A stretch of DNA of 64,000 nt from Terriglobia bacterium. Lineage in GTDB: Bacteria; Acidobacteriota; Terriglobia; Terriglobales; Acidobacteriaceae. Positions 27,232 through 34,865 of this stretch are shown in pieces (position 1 is the stretch's first letter; each line of letters starts with the position of its first letter). Where the stretch lies: positions 1-64,000 of the forward strand of contig JAIQET010000014.1 in NCBI GenBank assembly GCA_020073645.1, given 5' to 3'. The notes beneath the pieces are model-generated. The model was given only the letters and a program-made list of their open reading frames with translations. It did no database searches and was not told the DNA's origin. A program made the position numbers and the translations under genes.

Positions 27232-27424
27232 TGCTCTCCCCTGTGCCCGTTTTCCTCTTCTTTAATGATTTGCCGATACGATTGACCCTATTCAAATCAA
27301 CGCGGACAATCTTGGCAACTTCCCTTTGCGATACCCCGGCCAACGCCAAGTTGGAAATGAACATGTCCTTCAATAGTTCCAATTGGGCAGCCTGAACCTG
27401 TTCTGCGGTAAGTGCTCGTTTCAC
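27224..27424 (-). CDS. Small sigma4-like HTH protein (cassette gene 2)
   Basis: A 66-residue protein with a helical N-terminus (Gln-Ala-Ala-Gln-Leu-Glu-Leu-Leu-Lys-Asp), a helix-turn-helix (Ala-Gly-Val-Ser-Gln-Arg-Glu-Val-Ala-Lys-Ile-Val) and a basic tail (Lys-Lys-Arg-Lys). It starts at GTG 27424, which overlaps the stop of gene 1 (GTGA), with GGAAGAGG about eight bases upstream. It is the shortest of the three HTH paralogues. The overlap on both sides shows that all small genes are read as one coupled message. Confidence 0.78.
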   Translation of the reverse strand: MKRALTAEQVQAAQLELLKDMFISNLALAGVSQREVAKIVRVDLNRVNRIGKSLKKRKTGTGESNG

Positions 27425-27666
27425 CTTTTCGACCTCTTCCTTTTCGGTTTCTTCTTGGGATTACGGCTCTGCGACAACGTCACATTGACTTGATTGGTGG
27501 ATTTGCCCAGTATCTTCGCAATATCTACCGGGCGCACCCCCATGCCTTTAAGCATCACAATTCGACCCCGAAGCCCCGCTCCCTGAGCATCAGGCAAAGT
27601 TCGTACAATCAATCCAATAATTATCTCGAGGTTCTTGTTGATGTTTTGCAGAAGTTCAGTGTCCAT
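27421..27666 (-). CDS. Small sigma4-like HTH protein (cassette gene 1)
   Basis: An 81-residue protein and the first gene of the cassette. A hydrophobic N-terminal helix (Leu-Glu-Ile-Ile-Ile-Gly-Leu-Ile-Val-Arg) is followed by a helix-turn-helix (Gly-Val-Arg-Pro-Val-Asp-Ile-Ala-Lys-Ile-Leu-Gly) with a recognition helix like that of sigma region 4 (Thr-Asn-Gln-Val-Asn-Val-Thr-Leu-Ser), and a strongly basic tail of Lys/Arg/Pro. ATG 27666 is preceded by GAGG at a long spacing. The upstream region to about 27800 is AT-rich and probably carries the promoter, though no clean -35/-10 pair was found. Confidence 0.78.
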   Translation of the reverse strand: MDTELLQNINKNLEIIIGLIVRTLPDAQGAGLRGRIVMLKGMGVRPVDIAKILGKSTNQVNVTLSQSRNPKKKPKRKRSKR

Positions 27667-28341
27667 AGTGGCGCGAAGCCTCGCTCAAGGAAAGTAAATC
27701 AAAATAGCGGCCTTAATACAAGGTATTTTTACTACGGCGTTATAAGCTGTGATTGGACAGTGACGTCTTTTATAGCCCCTGTGTCACAACAAGGGGCCGA
27801 ATGGGATTATTGAGCCGGGGGTGAAGCTGGCGAGACTCGTGGAAGCGCTTCACCCCCAAGACGTGAGAGGAAGGTACTCCGAAGTTGGAGGGTGGCCCGT
27901 CCAAGCTCCGCTTGGCCGGGGGTGTTTCGGTCACGGACTCGACTGCCGACTTGGGAATCGTCATGGGAGCAGTCGCCGCTTCCAATCGTCCGGAGCGTCC
28001 ACTTTGTGCGGCTCCAGCAGATCGCGGAGCTTCTCGCCGACATGGCGGGTGCCACATGCAGGAGCGAGGCAGAAAATCCCCGCCCTGTCTCTCCAAAGAA
28101 CGGAAAGACAAGGACGAGGCGTCCGGTTTCTGCCGTCCCTCCGGGACTTGAACTTCAGGCCTACGCTTACCCAGGGCTTACGCCCTGGGCTGTATTCTTA
28201 AGCCGCTTCGCGGCTGTTCGTAGGGCGCTCAGCTCCACTTCGTTGATCGGGGTTCGAGTTTCGAAACAGCCTCGTGATGCGAAAGGTGGGTCAGCGCCCG
28301 ATGCTTCTAGAATGGGAACCAGAAGAGCTGTGGAGGGTCCC
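27667..28341. other. Long intergenic region with dispersed repeats
   Basis: About 675 bases without a convincing gene. The first 140 bases are AT-rich and probably hold the cassette promoter. The rest is GC-rich; open frames on both strands are low-complexity and share no family features. A family C repeat lies at 28171-28216. Confidence 0.5.
28171..28216 (+). repeat. Dispersed repeat, family C (copy 1)
   Basis: CCAGGGCTTACGCCCTGG followed by CTGTATTCTTAAG and CCGCTTCGCGGC: two small hairpins joined by a TATTCTT linker. The same plan recurs at 30295-30340 and 62530-62576. Confidence 0.8.
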
Positions 28342-28674
28342 ATGCTGAGATTGACCAGTAGCTTGATTCTCGTTGTCTGTCTGGCAACGACAGGTGTAGT
28401 GCGTAGTGCGGTGGCGGGTTCGCCGCAAACTGGACAGAGTGCGAGTGCAGAAGCCGCGCCTGCGGCGTCCGATGCGGAGTTGCAGGCTACCAAGGCGGAC
28501 ATCGCGCGGATGCGGGTCGTGCTTAACCAGATGCGGACCAACCTGGCGTTCGTGACCACGACCACGAGTCCGCTCAAGCATCAGTTTGAGCTGGACATTG
28601 ATATGTGGCAGGCGCTGCTCGACCAGATGCAGCGGAGAGTGGATGCGGCGGAGCGGGCGAAGCCGGGGAAGTGA
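28342..28674 (+). CDS. Small exported helical protein
   Basis: A 110-residue protein with a signal peptide (hydrophobic core Leu-Ile-Leu-Val-Val-Cys-Leu-Ala, cleavage near Val-Arg-Ser-Ala-Val-Ala), an Ala/Ser-rich linker and a C-terminal helical region with heptad-like spacing (Ile-Ala-Arg-Met-Arg-Val-Val-Leu-Asn-Gln-Met, then Trp-Gln-Ala-Leu-Leu-Asp-Gln-Met). It probably forms a periplasmic coiled coil. GGAGGG at a five-base spacing supports ATG 28342. No family is recognised. It is read towards ftsZ and lies between two repeat-rich gaps. Confidence 0.65.
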   Translation: MLRLTSSLILVVCLATTGVVRSAVAGSPQTGQSASAEAAPAASDAELQATKADIARMRVVLNQMRTNLAFVTTTTSPLKHQFELDIDMWQALLDQMQRRVDAAERAKPGK

Positions 28675-28819
28675 GACCGTGCCGCTCCACGCCAGATCCC
28701 TCGCCCGGCTGAACTGCGCCGGGCTTCGGGATGACGCCCTCGGTAGAGAAGTGGCCGCGCAGGGTCCTTCGTGGCCTTGACGGCCACTCAGGATGACGCC
28801 TTCAAATGGGGCGGTGATC

Positions 28820-28844
28820 GCAGCGCTGAAGCGCTGCGCCACCC
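28820..28844 (-). repeat. Dispersed palindrome, family D (copy 1)
   Basis: GCAGCGCTGAAGCGCTGC followed by GCCACCC. Related copies are at 58992-59018 and 59135-59160. Nearby 28731-28800 holds GGATGACGCC repeats of the type seen at 34614-34852. Confidence 0.75.
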
Positions 28845-28957
28845 AAAACCAAGACCGTGCCCGAGGCCTCGCTTCGCTCGGTGGACCCTTCGGCTTCGCT
28901 CAGGGCAGGCTCACGAGGCGGCCGTCACCACATGAGCCTTGCCTCGTCCCGCCCTGC

Positions 28958-30199
28958 CTAGATCGGCTCGCTTCTCTTCCGCAGGAAGGCTGGGACGTCC
29001 AAGTCCTCCTGCTCGAAGTTGGCGATCATGGCGCTGCGCATGCTGTCGAGGGAGATCACCTCGTTGGCTGCGGCGCCTCCGGCCTGTGGGGCAGCCTGCT
29101 CCATCACCATGGGCGGTGGAGGCGGGTCGGGCTCGAACTCCGGCTCGGATTCGCGATAGTCGTCGGTTTGACGGGGGACAACGAAGCTGGGGCTGGTCTC
29201 GCGGTGGCGGCGGCGCGTTTCGCCATCCTTGAACCCGGTCGCGATGACCGTGATCTTGACCGCGTCCTTCATCTTTTCGTCCATCACCGCGCCGAAGATG
29301 ATGTTGGCATCCTCGTGGGCGGCGCTTTGGATGATGGTGCAGGCCTCCTGCACCTCGGCGAGCTTGAGCGAGGCGGAGCCGGTGATGTTGATGAGAATGC
29401 CGCGGGCGCCGTCGATGGCGCCGGCTTCGAGCAGCGGCGAGGCAATGGCTTTCTGGGCGGCTTCGGTGGCGCGCCGCGCCCCGGCGGCAGTGGCGGTGCC
29501 CATCACGGCATAACCCATGCCTGCCATGATGGCCTTCACGTCGGCGAAGTCGCGGTTGATGATCCCCGGAATCGTGATGATGTCGGAGATGCCCTGCACA
29601 CCCTGGCGGAGAATGTCGTCAGCAACGCGGAAGGACTCGAAGAAGCCGGCGTCCTGCGCGACGGCGAGTAGCTTCTCGTTGGGGATGACGATGGTGGTGT
29701 CCACCGAATCCATCAGCTCGGCGATGCCGCGCTCGGCCTGCTGCATGCGGCGCTTACCTTCGAAGGCGAAGGGCTTGGTCACCACCGCCACGGTGAGCGC
29801 GCCCATCTCGCTGGCGAGCGACGCGATGATGGGAGCCGCCCCGGTGCCGGTGCCGCCACCCAGGCCGGTGGTGACGAAGACCATGTCGGAGCCCTCGAGG
29901 GCTTCGATGATCTTGTCGGAATCTTCGAGCGCGGCTTTGCGGCCGACTTCGGGATTGGCGCCCGCGCCCAGACCGTTGGTGAGCTTGACGCCGAGCTGAA
30001 TCTTCATGGGGGCGCGCGACATGCGCAACGCCTGCAGGTCGGTGTTGGCAGCGATGAATTCGATGCCTTCCATGCCCGCATCAATCATGCGATTCACCGC
30101 GTTGCCGCCGCCGCCTCCCACGCCGATGACCTTGATTTTGGCATCGTTGCGGGCCTCTTCGTTAAAGCTGATGCGAATGTCGCTTTCTTCTTTTTTCAT
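28958..30199 (-). CDS. ftsZ: Cell division protein FtsZ
   Basis: A 413-residue tubulin-like GTPase that forms the Z ring at midcell. The N-terminal [10 protein letters not shown] and the tubulin signature Gly-Gly-Gly-Thr-Gly-Thr-Gly bind GTP; the T7-loop region Asn-Arg-Asp-Phe-Ala-Asp-Val is present. A Pro/Glu-rich linker (about 320-390) leads to the conserved C-terminal peptide Leu-Asp-Val-Pro-Ala-Phe-Leu-Arg that binds FtsA. AGGTGG six bases upstream selects ATG 30199. It is the last gene of the cluster, separated from ftsA by 220 bases of repeat-rich sequence, so it may have its own promoter. Confidence 0.97.
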   Translation of the reverse strand: MKKEESDIRISFNEEARNDAKIKVIGVGGGGGNAVNRMIDAGMEGIEFIAANTDLQALRMSRAPMKIQLGVKLTNGLGAGANPEVGRKAALEDSDKIIEALEGSDMVFVTTGLGGGTGTGAAPIIASLASEMGALTVAVVTKPFAFEGKRRMQQAERGIAELMDSVDTTIVIPNEKLLAVAQDAGFFESFRVADDILRQGVQGISDIITIPGIINRDFADVKAIMAGMGYAVMGTATAAGARRATEAAQKAIASPLLEAGAIDGARGILINITGSASLKLAEVQEACTIIQSAAHEDANIIFGAVMDEKMKDAVKITVIATGFKDGETRRRHRETSPSFVVPRQTDDYRESEPEFEPDPPPPPMVMEQAAPQAGGAAANEVISLDSMRSAMIANFEQEDLDVPAFLRKRSEPI

Positions 30200-30294
30200 G
30201 TACGCCACCTGATATAAATTTTCTTCCTTCGCGGGATGGGGCCCGCCGTGCCATCTGTCGCCCCTACGGGGCTTTGTCGTGCTTCGCTTCGGAC

Positions 30295-30340
30295 CCACAG
30301 CTTACGCTGTGGGCTATATTCTTCCGCCGCTACGCGGCTG
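30295..30340 (+). repeat. Dispersed repeat, family C (copy 2)
   Basis: CCACAGCTTACGCTGTGG, a TATATTCTT linker, then CCGCTACGCGGC. It lies in the 220-base gap between ftsA and ftsZ (30200-30419). Confidence 0.8.
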
Positions 30341-30419
30341 CGGCTTTGTCGCCAAGGGTGTCCAATTCGCTGCTACGCTCGTTCGATCATCACCGACTCC
30401 TGACTCCTGACTCCCGGCC

Positions 30420-31640
30420 CTAGGCACCTTTCCGTGCGAACAGTGAAATCAAGCGCGAACTCCAACGATCGTCCTGGATGCCGCGAGCGGTGCGGGCGCG
30501 GTGTCCGTAGAAAATCAGGCCCAGCACCGTGGCGAATTCCGGCTCTGCCAGGGTTGATGGCATCCTGGCGAGCGGTGTCGGCCAGGACAGGCGCACGGGC
30601 CGCCGCAACACCGAGTCCGCGATGTCGAGGATTCCGGGCAGACGCGACGCGCCTCCGCTGAGCACGATGCCTCCGACGCAGAGCTCGAGCATGCCGGAAT
30701 GGCGCAGGTTGTCGCGCAGCATCTCGAACAGCTCGCGGGCGCGCGGCTCCAGGATTTCTCCGATCATGCGTTGCGCGATCAGTCGCGACGGGCGATCGCC
30801 GACCGAAGGCACCTCGACCTCATTGCCTTCGGGGATGAGCGTAGGAATGGCGTGACCGTACACCTTCTTGATCTTCTCCGCCTCAGCGAGCGGAGTGCAC
30901 AGGCCCACCGATAGGTCGCTGGTGAAGTGATCGCCGCCGATGGGAATGACAGCGGTGTGCGCCACGGCACCTTCCAGGAAAACGATTAGATTGGTAGAGC
31001 CGGCCCCCAGGTCGGCGAGGCAGACGCCGAGTTCACGCTCATCGGCGCGCAGCACGGCATCGGCACAGGCCAGGGGCTCGAATACGGTGTCGTCCACGTG
31101 CACACCGGCGCGGTTCACGGCGGTGACGACGTTTTGGGTGGCGCTGGACGCGGCGGTCACCATGTGAACCCGCACTTCCAGGCGCGTGGCCATCATGCCC
31201 AGGGGATCGTGGACGCCGCTCTGGTCGTCAAGGATGAACTCCTGCGGAAGCAGGTGCAGGATTTCGCGGTCGGCGGGAAACGGGATGGCGCGGGCCTTGT
31301 CCACGGCGAGGCGTATCTCTTCGCGGCCGATCTCGCGCGGACGGGTGCCGAAAGGCACGCCGCCATGGCTGTTCAGGCCGCGCACATGTGAGCCGGCGAC
31401 GCCCAGCAGGGCGCGCTCGATGGGCGCGCCGGCGATATCTTCCGCCTGCTCGACCGCTTTCTGGATCGAGCCCACAGCTTTGTCCAGATCCACAATGACG
31501 CCCTTGCGCGAACCGCGAGACTCGGCCACACCGTGGGCGCGATAGCGGAGGCCGGAGTCGGTGATCTCAGCCACCAACGCGCAAGTCTTCGCACTGCCCA
31601 CATCAATCGCCGTCAGAAGATGCTCGTACTGGTTCGCCAT
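30420..31640 (-). CDS. ftsA: Cell division protein FtsA
   Basis: A 406-residue actin-like ATPase that tethers FtsZ to the membrane. Phosphate-1 motif Ala-Ile-Asp-Val-Gly-Ser-Ala-Lys-Thr is at residues 11-19; the 1C domain (Ile-Glu-Arg-Ala-Leu-Leu-Gly-Val-Ala-Gly) and phosphate-2/adenosine motifs (Asp-Leu-Gly-Ala-Gly-Ser-Thr and Val-Leu-Ser-Gly-Gly-Ala-Ser) are present. The C-terminus ends Leu-Ile-Ser-Leu-Phe-Ala-Arg-Lys, compatible with the membrane-targeting amphipathic helix. It starts two bases after the ftsQ stop. Confidence 0.97.
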   Translation of the reverse strand: MANQYEHLLTAIDVGSAKTCALVAEITDSGLRYRAHGVAESRGSRKGVIVDLDKAVGSIQKAVEQAEDIAGAPIERALLGVAGSHVRGLNSHGGVPFGTRPREIGREEIRLAVDKARAIPFPADREILHLLPQEFILDDQSGVHDPLGMMATRLEVRVHMVTAASSATQNVVTAVNRAGVHVDDTVFEPLACADAVLRADERELGVCLADLGAGSTNLIVFLEGAVAHTAVIPIGGDHFTSDLSVGLCTPLAEAEKIKKVYGHAIPTLIPEGNEVEVPSVGDRPSRLIAQRMIGEILEPRARELFEMLRDNLRHSGMLELCVGGIVLSGGASRLPGILDIADSVLRRPVRLSWPTPLARMPSTLAEPEFATVLGLIFYGHRARTARGIQDDRWSSRLISLFARKGA

Positions 31641-31642
31641 GC

Positions 31643-33028
31643 CTATGGATGATCCTGGTCGTTGTTCTTGGTTATTGCCGGGCTCGGTTTCTTAGCTGCT
31701 TTGACCGCGTCACTCGCCGGTTTCGGGGGCGCGGGCAGATTGGTTTTTGGCAATGCACCCCGCGGCGCCGGAGCTGTCGTCTTGGCAGCGGGTAACGGGC
31801 CGAGATCTGCGCTCGGGGTGTTCGAGGCTTGCTTGACCGTTGCGCCGATTGCACCGGGGCTTCGGGTCGCGCTCACGGCAGGCTTGGCCGGCGGGACGCC
31901 GGCGCTACGGCTGTGCGGCTTTTTTGAACGTTTCTTCCTTGCCTTCGCGACTAGCTTGGCTGTCTTGTTGGCGGGCGCTGCTACCAAGGGAACCGGCTTG
32001 GGACCGATCTTCTCGTGGGTGATCAGCGCGGCGGGCTTGACTCCCGCGGCCATGGCGGCTTTCGTGACGGAAAGCGAAAGTGGCGGCTGCTTTACCGTTC
32101 CGCGCAGGTCGGGATTGACCACGATCTGGCGGTCATAGCGCAGATCCACCGATTCCAGCTTGTCAAACTGCTGGCGCCACTCCTGCACGTGGGCGACGTA
32201 AATCTTGTAGCGATCCAGGTAACTGGAGGATCCGAGATGCACCAGCACTTCGCCGCCGGGGTTGTTGGCGAGCACCTTCACATCCTCAGGGTCGGACAAA
32301 TCCACTTCGCTCAGGTCCTGCGAGTAGCGGGTTCCTCCCGAGTCGAGCTGGCGCATGACTTCGTTGTGGATCTTCATGCGGGCGGCGCGGGTGGAGAGCG
32401 GCTCGCCCGGGTTGATGCCGAGAATCACAGGGAAGGAATATTTCTTCTTTCCAGGCCCGGGGAGATCCATCAGAGTGCCGAGGGAATCGACCAGCAGGAT
32501 CTTCGAGCCCACGCGCGCGAAGGCAACCGGAGTGCGCTCGTGGATGTCCACGCGGAGACGGTTGGGGACGAAGCGCATGACGCTGGCCGATTCGACCCAG
32601 GGAATGCGCTCCAGTTCGGCCTCGCGCTGGGCCAGAGGGATAAAGAAAATGTTGCGCCCGATGTCGCCACCCATGACTTCCATCACCTGCGAGCGGGTGA
32701 CATTCTCCACCCCAGTAACCTCAATGTCGTCGCCGGAGTCAACGCGGAAGCGCCACGAGTGTTCGCCGTAGTGGTAGAGGGCGCTGGTGGCGATGGCACA
32801 AAACACCAGAGCCACCGCTGCCACCGCCGTCCAAGTGAGGCGGGTGGCGGTTCGTTTCGGAAGGGTACCACGGCGGACGGAGACGCGTTTCTGGGCCCGC
32901 AGGAAGGGCGATTCCTGTTCCACGTCCAGGTCGAGCGAGCGCGCATCGTCCAAGTCGTCGCGCGTAGGCTCGTCGGGCGGTGGGTACAACTCCTCCTGCG
33001 AGATGGTGGGGGCAAATTTCCGCGCCAT
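31643..33028 (-). CDS. ftsQ: Cell division protein FtsQ with long C-terminal tail
   Basis: A 461-residue bitopic divisome protein. A cytoplasmic N-terminus (about 1-75) precedes one transmembrane helix (Trp-Thr-Ala-Val-Ala-Ala-Val-Ala-Leu-Val-Phe), the POTRA domain (Ile-Glu-Val-Thr-Gly-Val-Glu-Asn) and the FtsQ domain (Val-Asp-Leu-Arg-Tyr-Asp-Arg-Gln). It bridges FtsL and partners to the rest of the divisome. The family usually ends near 260-300 residues; this one carries about 150 extra Ala/Pro/Lys-rich residues. Part of that tail, Arg-Ser-Ala-Gly-Val-Pro-Pro-Ala, is encoded by dispersed repeat family A. ATG 33028 follows a possible TTG. ftsQ sits next to murC, with no ddl or murB between. 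Confidence 0.92.
   Translation of the reverse strand: MARKFAPTISQEELYPPPDEPTRDDLDDARSLDLDVEQESPFLRAQKRVSVRRGTLPKRTATRLTWTAVAAVALVFCAIATSALYHYGEHSWRFRVDSGDDIEVTGVENVTRSQVMEVMGGDIGRNIFFIPLAQREAELERIPWVESASVMRFVPNRLRVDIHERTPVAFARVGSKILLVDSLGTLMDLPGPGKKKYSFPVILGINPGEPLSTRAARMKIHNEVMRQLDSGGTRYSQDLSEVDLSDPEDVKVLANNPGGEVLVHLGSSSYLDRYKIYVAHVQEWRQQFDKLESVDLRYDRQIVVNPDLRGTVKQPPLSLSVTKAAMAAGVKPAALITHEKIGPKPVPLVAAPANKTAKLVAKARKKRSKKPHSRSAGVPPAKPAVSATRSPGAIGATVKQASNTPSADLGPLPAAKTTAPAPRGALPKTNLPAPPKPASDAVKAAKKPSPAITKNNDQDHP
31887..31909 (-). repeat. Dispersed palindrome, family A (copy 2), inside ftsQ
   Basis: Contains GCCGGCGGGACGCCGGC. On the coding strand it is read in the same frame as copy 1, giving Arg-Ser-Ala-Gly-Val-Pro-Pro-Ala inside the FtsQ tail. 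Confidence 0.85.
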
Positions 33029-33161
33029 CAAACCAGGTCAGTTGTCGTCAGGGAATCGCTGAGCGGAAATACTATAACTGCTTTTCAAGGATTGAGATAG
33101 ACCAAAGTTGGGTACGTTCTGCACAGACTGGCACTAACGACTCCTCGCTTACGGCAACGTG

Positions 33162-33183
33162 GCCGGCGGGACGCCGGCGCTAC
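33162..33183 (-). repeat. Dispersed palindrome, family A (copy 3), overlapping the murC stop
   Basis: Contains GCCGGCGGGACGCCGGC; its last bases (CTA, 33180-33182) provide the TAG stop of murC. It lies in the 150-base ftsQ-murC gap. Confidence 0.85.
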
Positions 33184-34571
33184 CTTGCCTGCAGCTTTTC
33201 CAGGATCATGGGCCCGAGCTGGGAGACGCTGCCGGCGCCGAGGGTGAGGATCATGTCTCCCGGCTGGGCGGCGTCGGCAGCGGCGATCGCAGCTTCGGCG
33301 AAGGAGCCAACGTAGCGGGCGTCACGCGCGCCAACCTCTCTTATCCTCGCTGCCAGCGCCTGGCTCGTGATGCCTTCGATCGGTGGCTCGCTGGCGGCGT
33401 AGATATCGAGAATGAGGAGTGAGTCGGCGGCGTCAAACGCTTTGGCGAATTCATCCATCAGCGACTGGGTGCGGGTGTAGCGGTGCGGCTGAAAGACAAC
33501 GTGGATTTTTTGATAGCCGCACTGCCGGGCGGCGGACAGCGTGGCGCGAATTTCGGTGGGATGATGGCCGTAGTCGTCGATGACACTCACCCCAGAGGCC
33601 TTGCCGCGAAGCTGGAAGCGGCGATCCACTCCACGGAAGTTTTCCAGTGCGGTGCGGATTTGGTCGGTCTTAATGTCGAGGCCAATTCCGACGGCAATGG
33701 CAGCGGTCGCGTTCAAGACGTTGTGCACTCCCGGGACGTGCAGTTGGAACTCGCCCAGATCCTGTCCATGGTAGATCACGTGGAAGCGGCTTACGTAGGC
33801 ATTCTCTCCGGGTTGGCGCTCGATCGGGGCGGCCTTGATTCGAAAATCAGAGCCCTTGCGCGTGCCGTAGGTCAGAGTGCGGCGGCGAATCTGCGGGAGC
33901 ATACGGCGCAGCAGCGGATCGTCGTTGCAGACCACCACCATGCCGTAGAAGGGCACGCGATCCATGAAGTCGAGGAAGGCGCGCTTGACGTCGCGCATGT
34001 TGCGATAGCAGTCCATGTGCTCTCGGTCAATGTTGGTCACCACAGCAAGGATGGGCGAAAGCTTCAGGAAGGAGCGGTCGCTCTCGTCGGCCTCGGCGAC
34101 GAGGTACTGCGATTTGCCGAGGCGGGCGTTGGAGCCGATAGCATCGATGCGGCCGCCGACAACGATAGTAGGATCTAGCTCTCCGGCGGCCAGCACTGCC
34201 GCCACCATCGACGTCGTGGTGGTCTTGCCGTGCATGCCGGCAATGGCGATGCCGTACTTCAGGCGCATCAACTCGGCAAGCATTTCAGCGCGCTGGATGA
34301 CCGGGATGTGCTGCGCGTGGGCTTCGGCGAGTTCGGGATTGTCAGCGGTGATGGCGGAGCTGGCGACCACGACTTCGGCGGCAGCCACGTTTTCCGCGCG
34401 ATGTCCTTCAAAGATGGTGGCGCCCAGGCTGGTGAGGCGTTGGGTAATGGCCGAGGCTTTCAGGTCAGAGCCGGAAACCTTATAGCCGAGGTTCAGCAGT
34501 ACCTCGGCGATTCCACTCATGCCGATGCCGCCAATGCCGACGAAATGGATGCGTTGAATCTTGGCAAACAT
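33180..34571 (-). CDS. murC: UDP-N-acetylmuramate--L-alanine ligase
   Basis: A 463-residue Mur ligase adding L-Ala to UDP-MurNAc in the cytoplasm. The N-terminal Gly-Ile-Gly-Gly-Ile-Gly-Met-Ser-Gly binds the UDP substrate, Gly-Met-His-Gly-Lys-Thr-Thr-Thr-Ser is the ATP P-loop, and Asp-Asp-Tyr-Gly-His-His-Pro-Thr-Glu is the characteristic C-terminal MurC motif. Length is typical. The usual downstream murB/ddl are missing, and ftsQ follows directly. The stop codon lies within a dispersed palindrome. Confidence 0.97.
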   Translation of the reverse strand: MFAKIQRIHFVGIGGIGMSGIAEVLLNLGYKVSGSDLKASAITQRLTSLGATIFEGHRAENVAAAEVVVASSAITADNPELAEAHAQHIPVIQRAEMLAELMRLKYGIAIAGMHGKTTTTSMVAAVLAAGELDPTIVVGGRIDAIGSNARLGKSQYLVAEADESDRSFLKLSPILAVVTNIDREHMDCYRNMRDVKRAFLDFMDRVPFYGMVVVCNDDPLLRRMLPQIRRRTLTYGTRKGSDFRIKAAPIERQPGENAYVSRFHVIYHGQDLGEFQLHVPGVHNVLNATAAIAVGIGLDIKTDQIRTALENFRGVDRRFQLRGKASGVSVIDDYGHHPTEIRATLSAARQCGYQKIHVVFQPHRYTRTQSLMDEFAKAFDAADSLLILDIYAASEPPIEGITSQALAARIREVGARDARYVGSFAEAAIAAADAAQPGDMILTLGAGSVSQLGPMILEKLQAR

Positions 34572-34613
34572 GAAATCTTGACCGCGGACTCTTGCAGATT
34601 AGTGCAAACTCTC

Positions 34614-34852
34614 CATTGTCATCCTGAGCGCAGTGTCTGCTTCGCCTCGCGAAGCAGAAACGGAGTCGAAGGATCCCTACCCGGTTTGCTGCGCCCATGT
34701 CGCGTCCAGGCATTCTCACCTGTAATCTCGCCAAACAACGTCCCGGTGAGAATGCCTTGAAGTGCTCCCGAAGGATTGAACAACTCCGGGGTCCTTCGAC
34801 TCCGCAGGGACTTCACTGCGTGAAGTTCCTGCTCCGCTCGGGATGACAACTC
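34614..34852. repeat. Composite inverted repeat between murG and murC (MITE-like)
   Basis: Left arm near 34616-34672 (TTGTCATCCTGAGCG ... GAAGGATCCC) and right arm near 34794-34850 (GGTCCTTCGACTCCG ... CGGGATGACAA) are inverted relatives enclosing about 110 bases, including a second inverted pair (GGCATTCTCACC and GGTGAGAATGCC). No transposase gene is present. Shorter relatives lie near 28731-28800. Confidence 0.75.
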
Positions 34853-34865
34853 ATAAGTACAGACC

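Noticed and set aside
25026-27666. Prophage remnant
   Set aside because: No integrase, capsid, terminase, lysis gene or attachment duplication is visible; kept as a candidate cassette instead.
27770-28111. A 113-codon minus-strand frame upstream of the cassette
   Set aside because: Low-complexity translation without start context or family features; the region is rich in dispersed repeats.
32015-33100. A 361-codon open frame antisense to ftsQ
   Set aside because: A shadow of ftsQ, which has clear POTRA and FtsQ domains.
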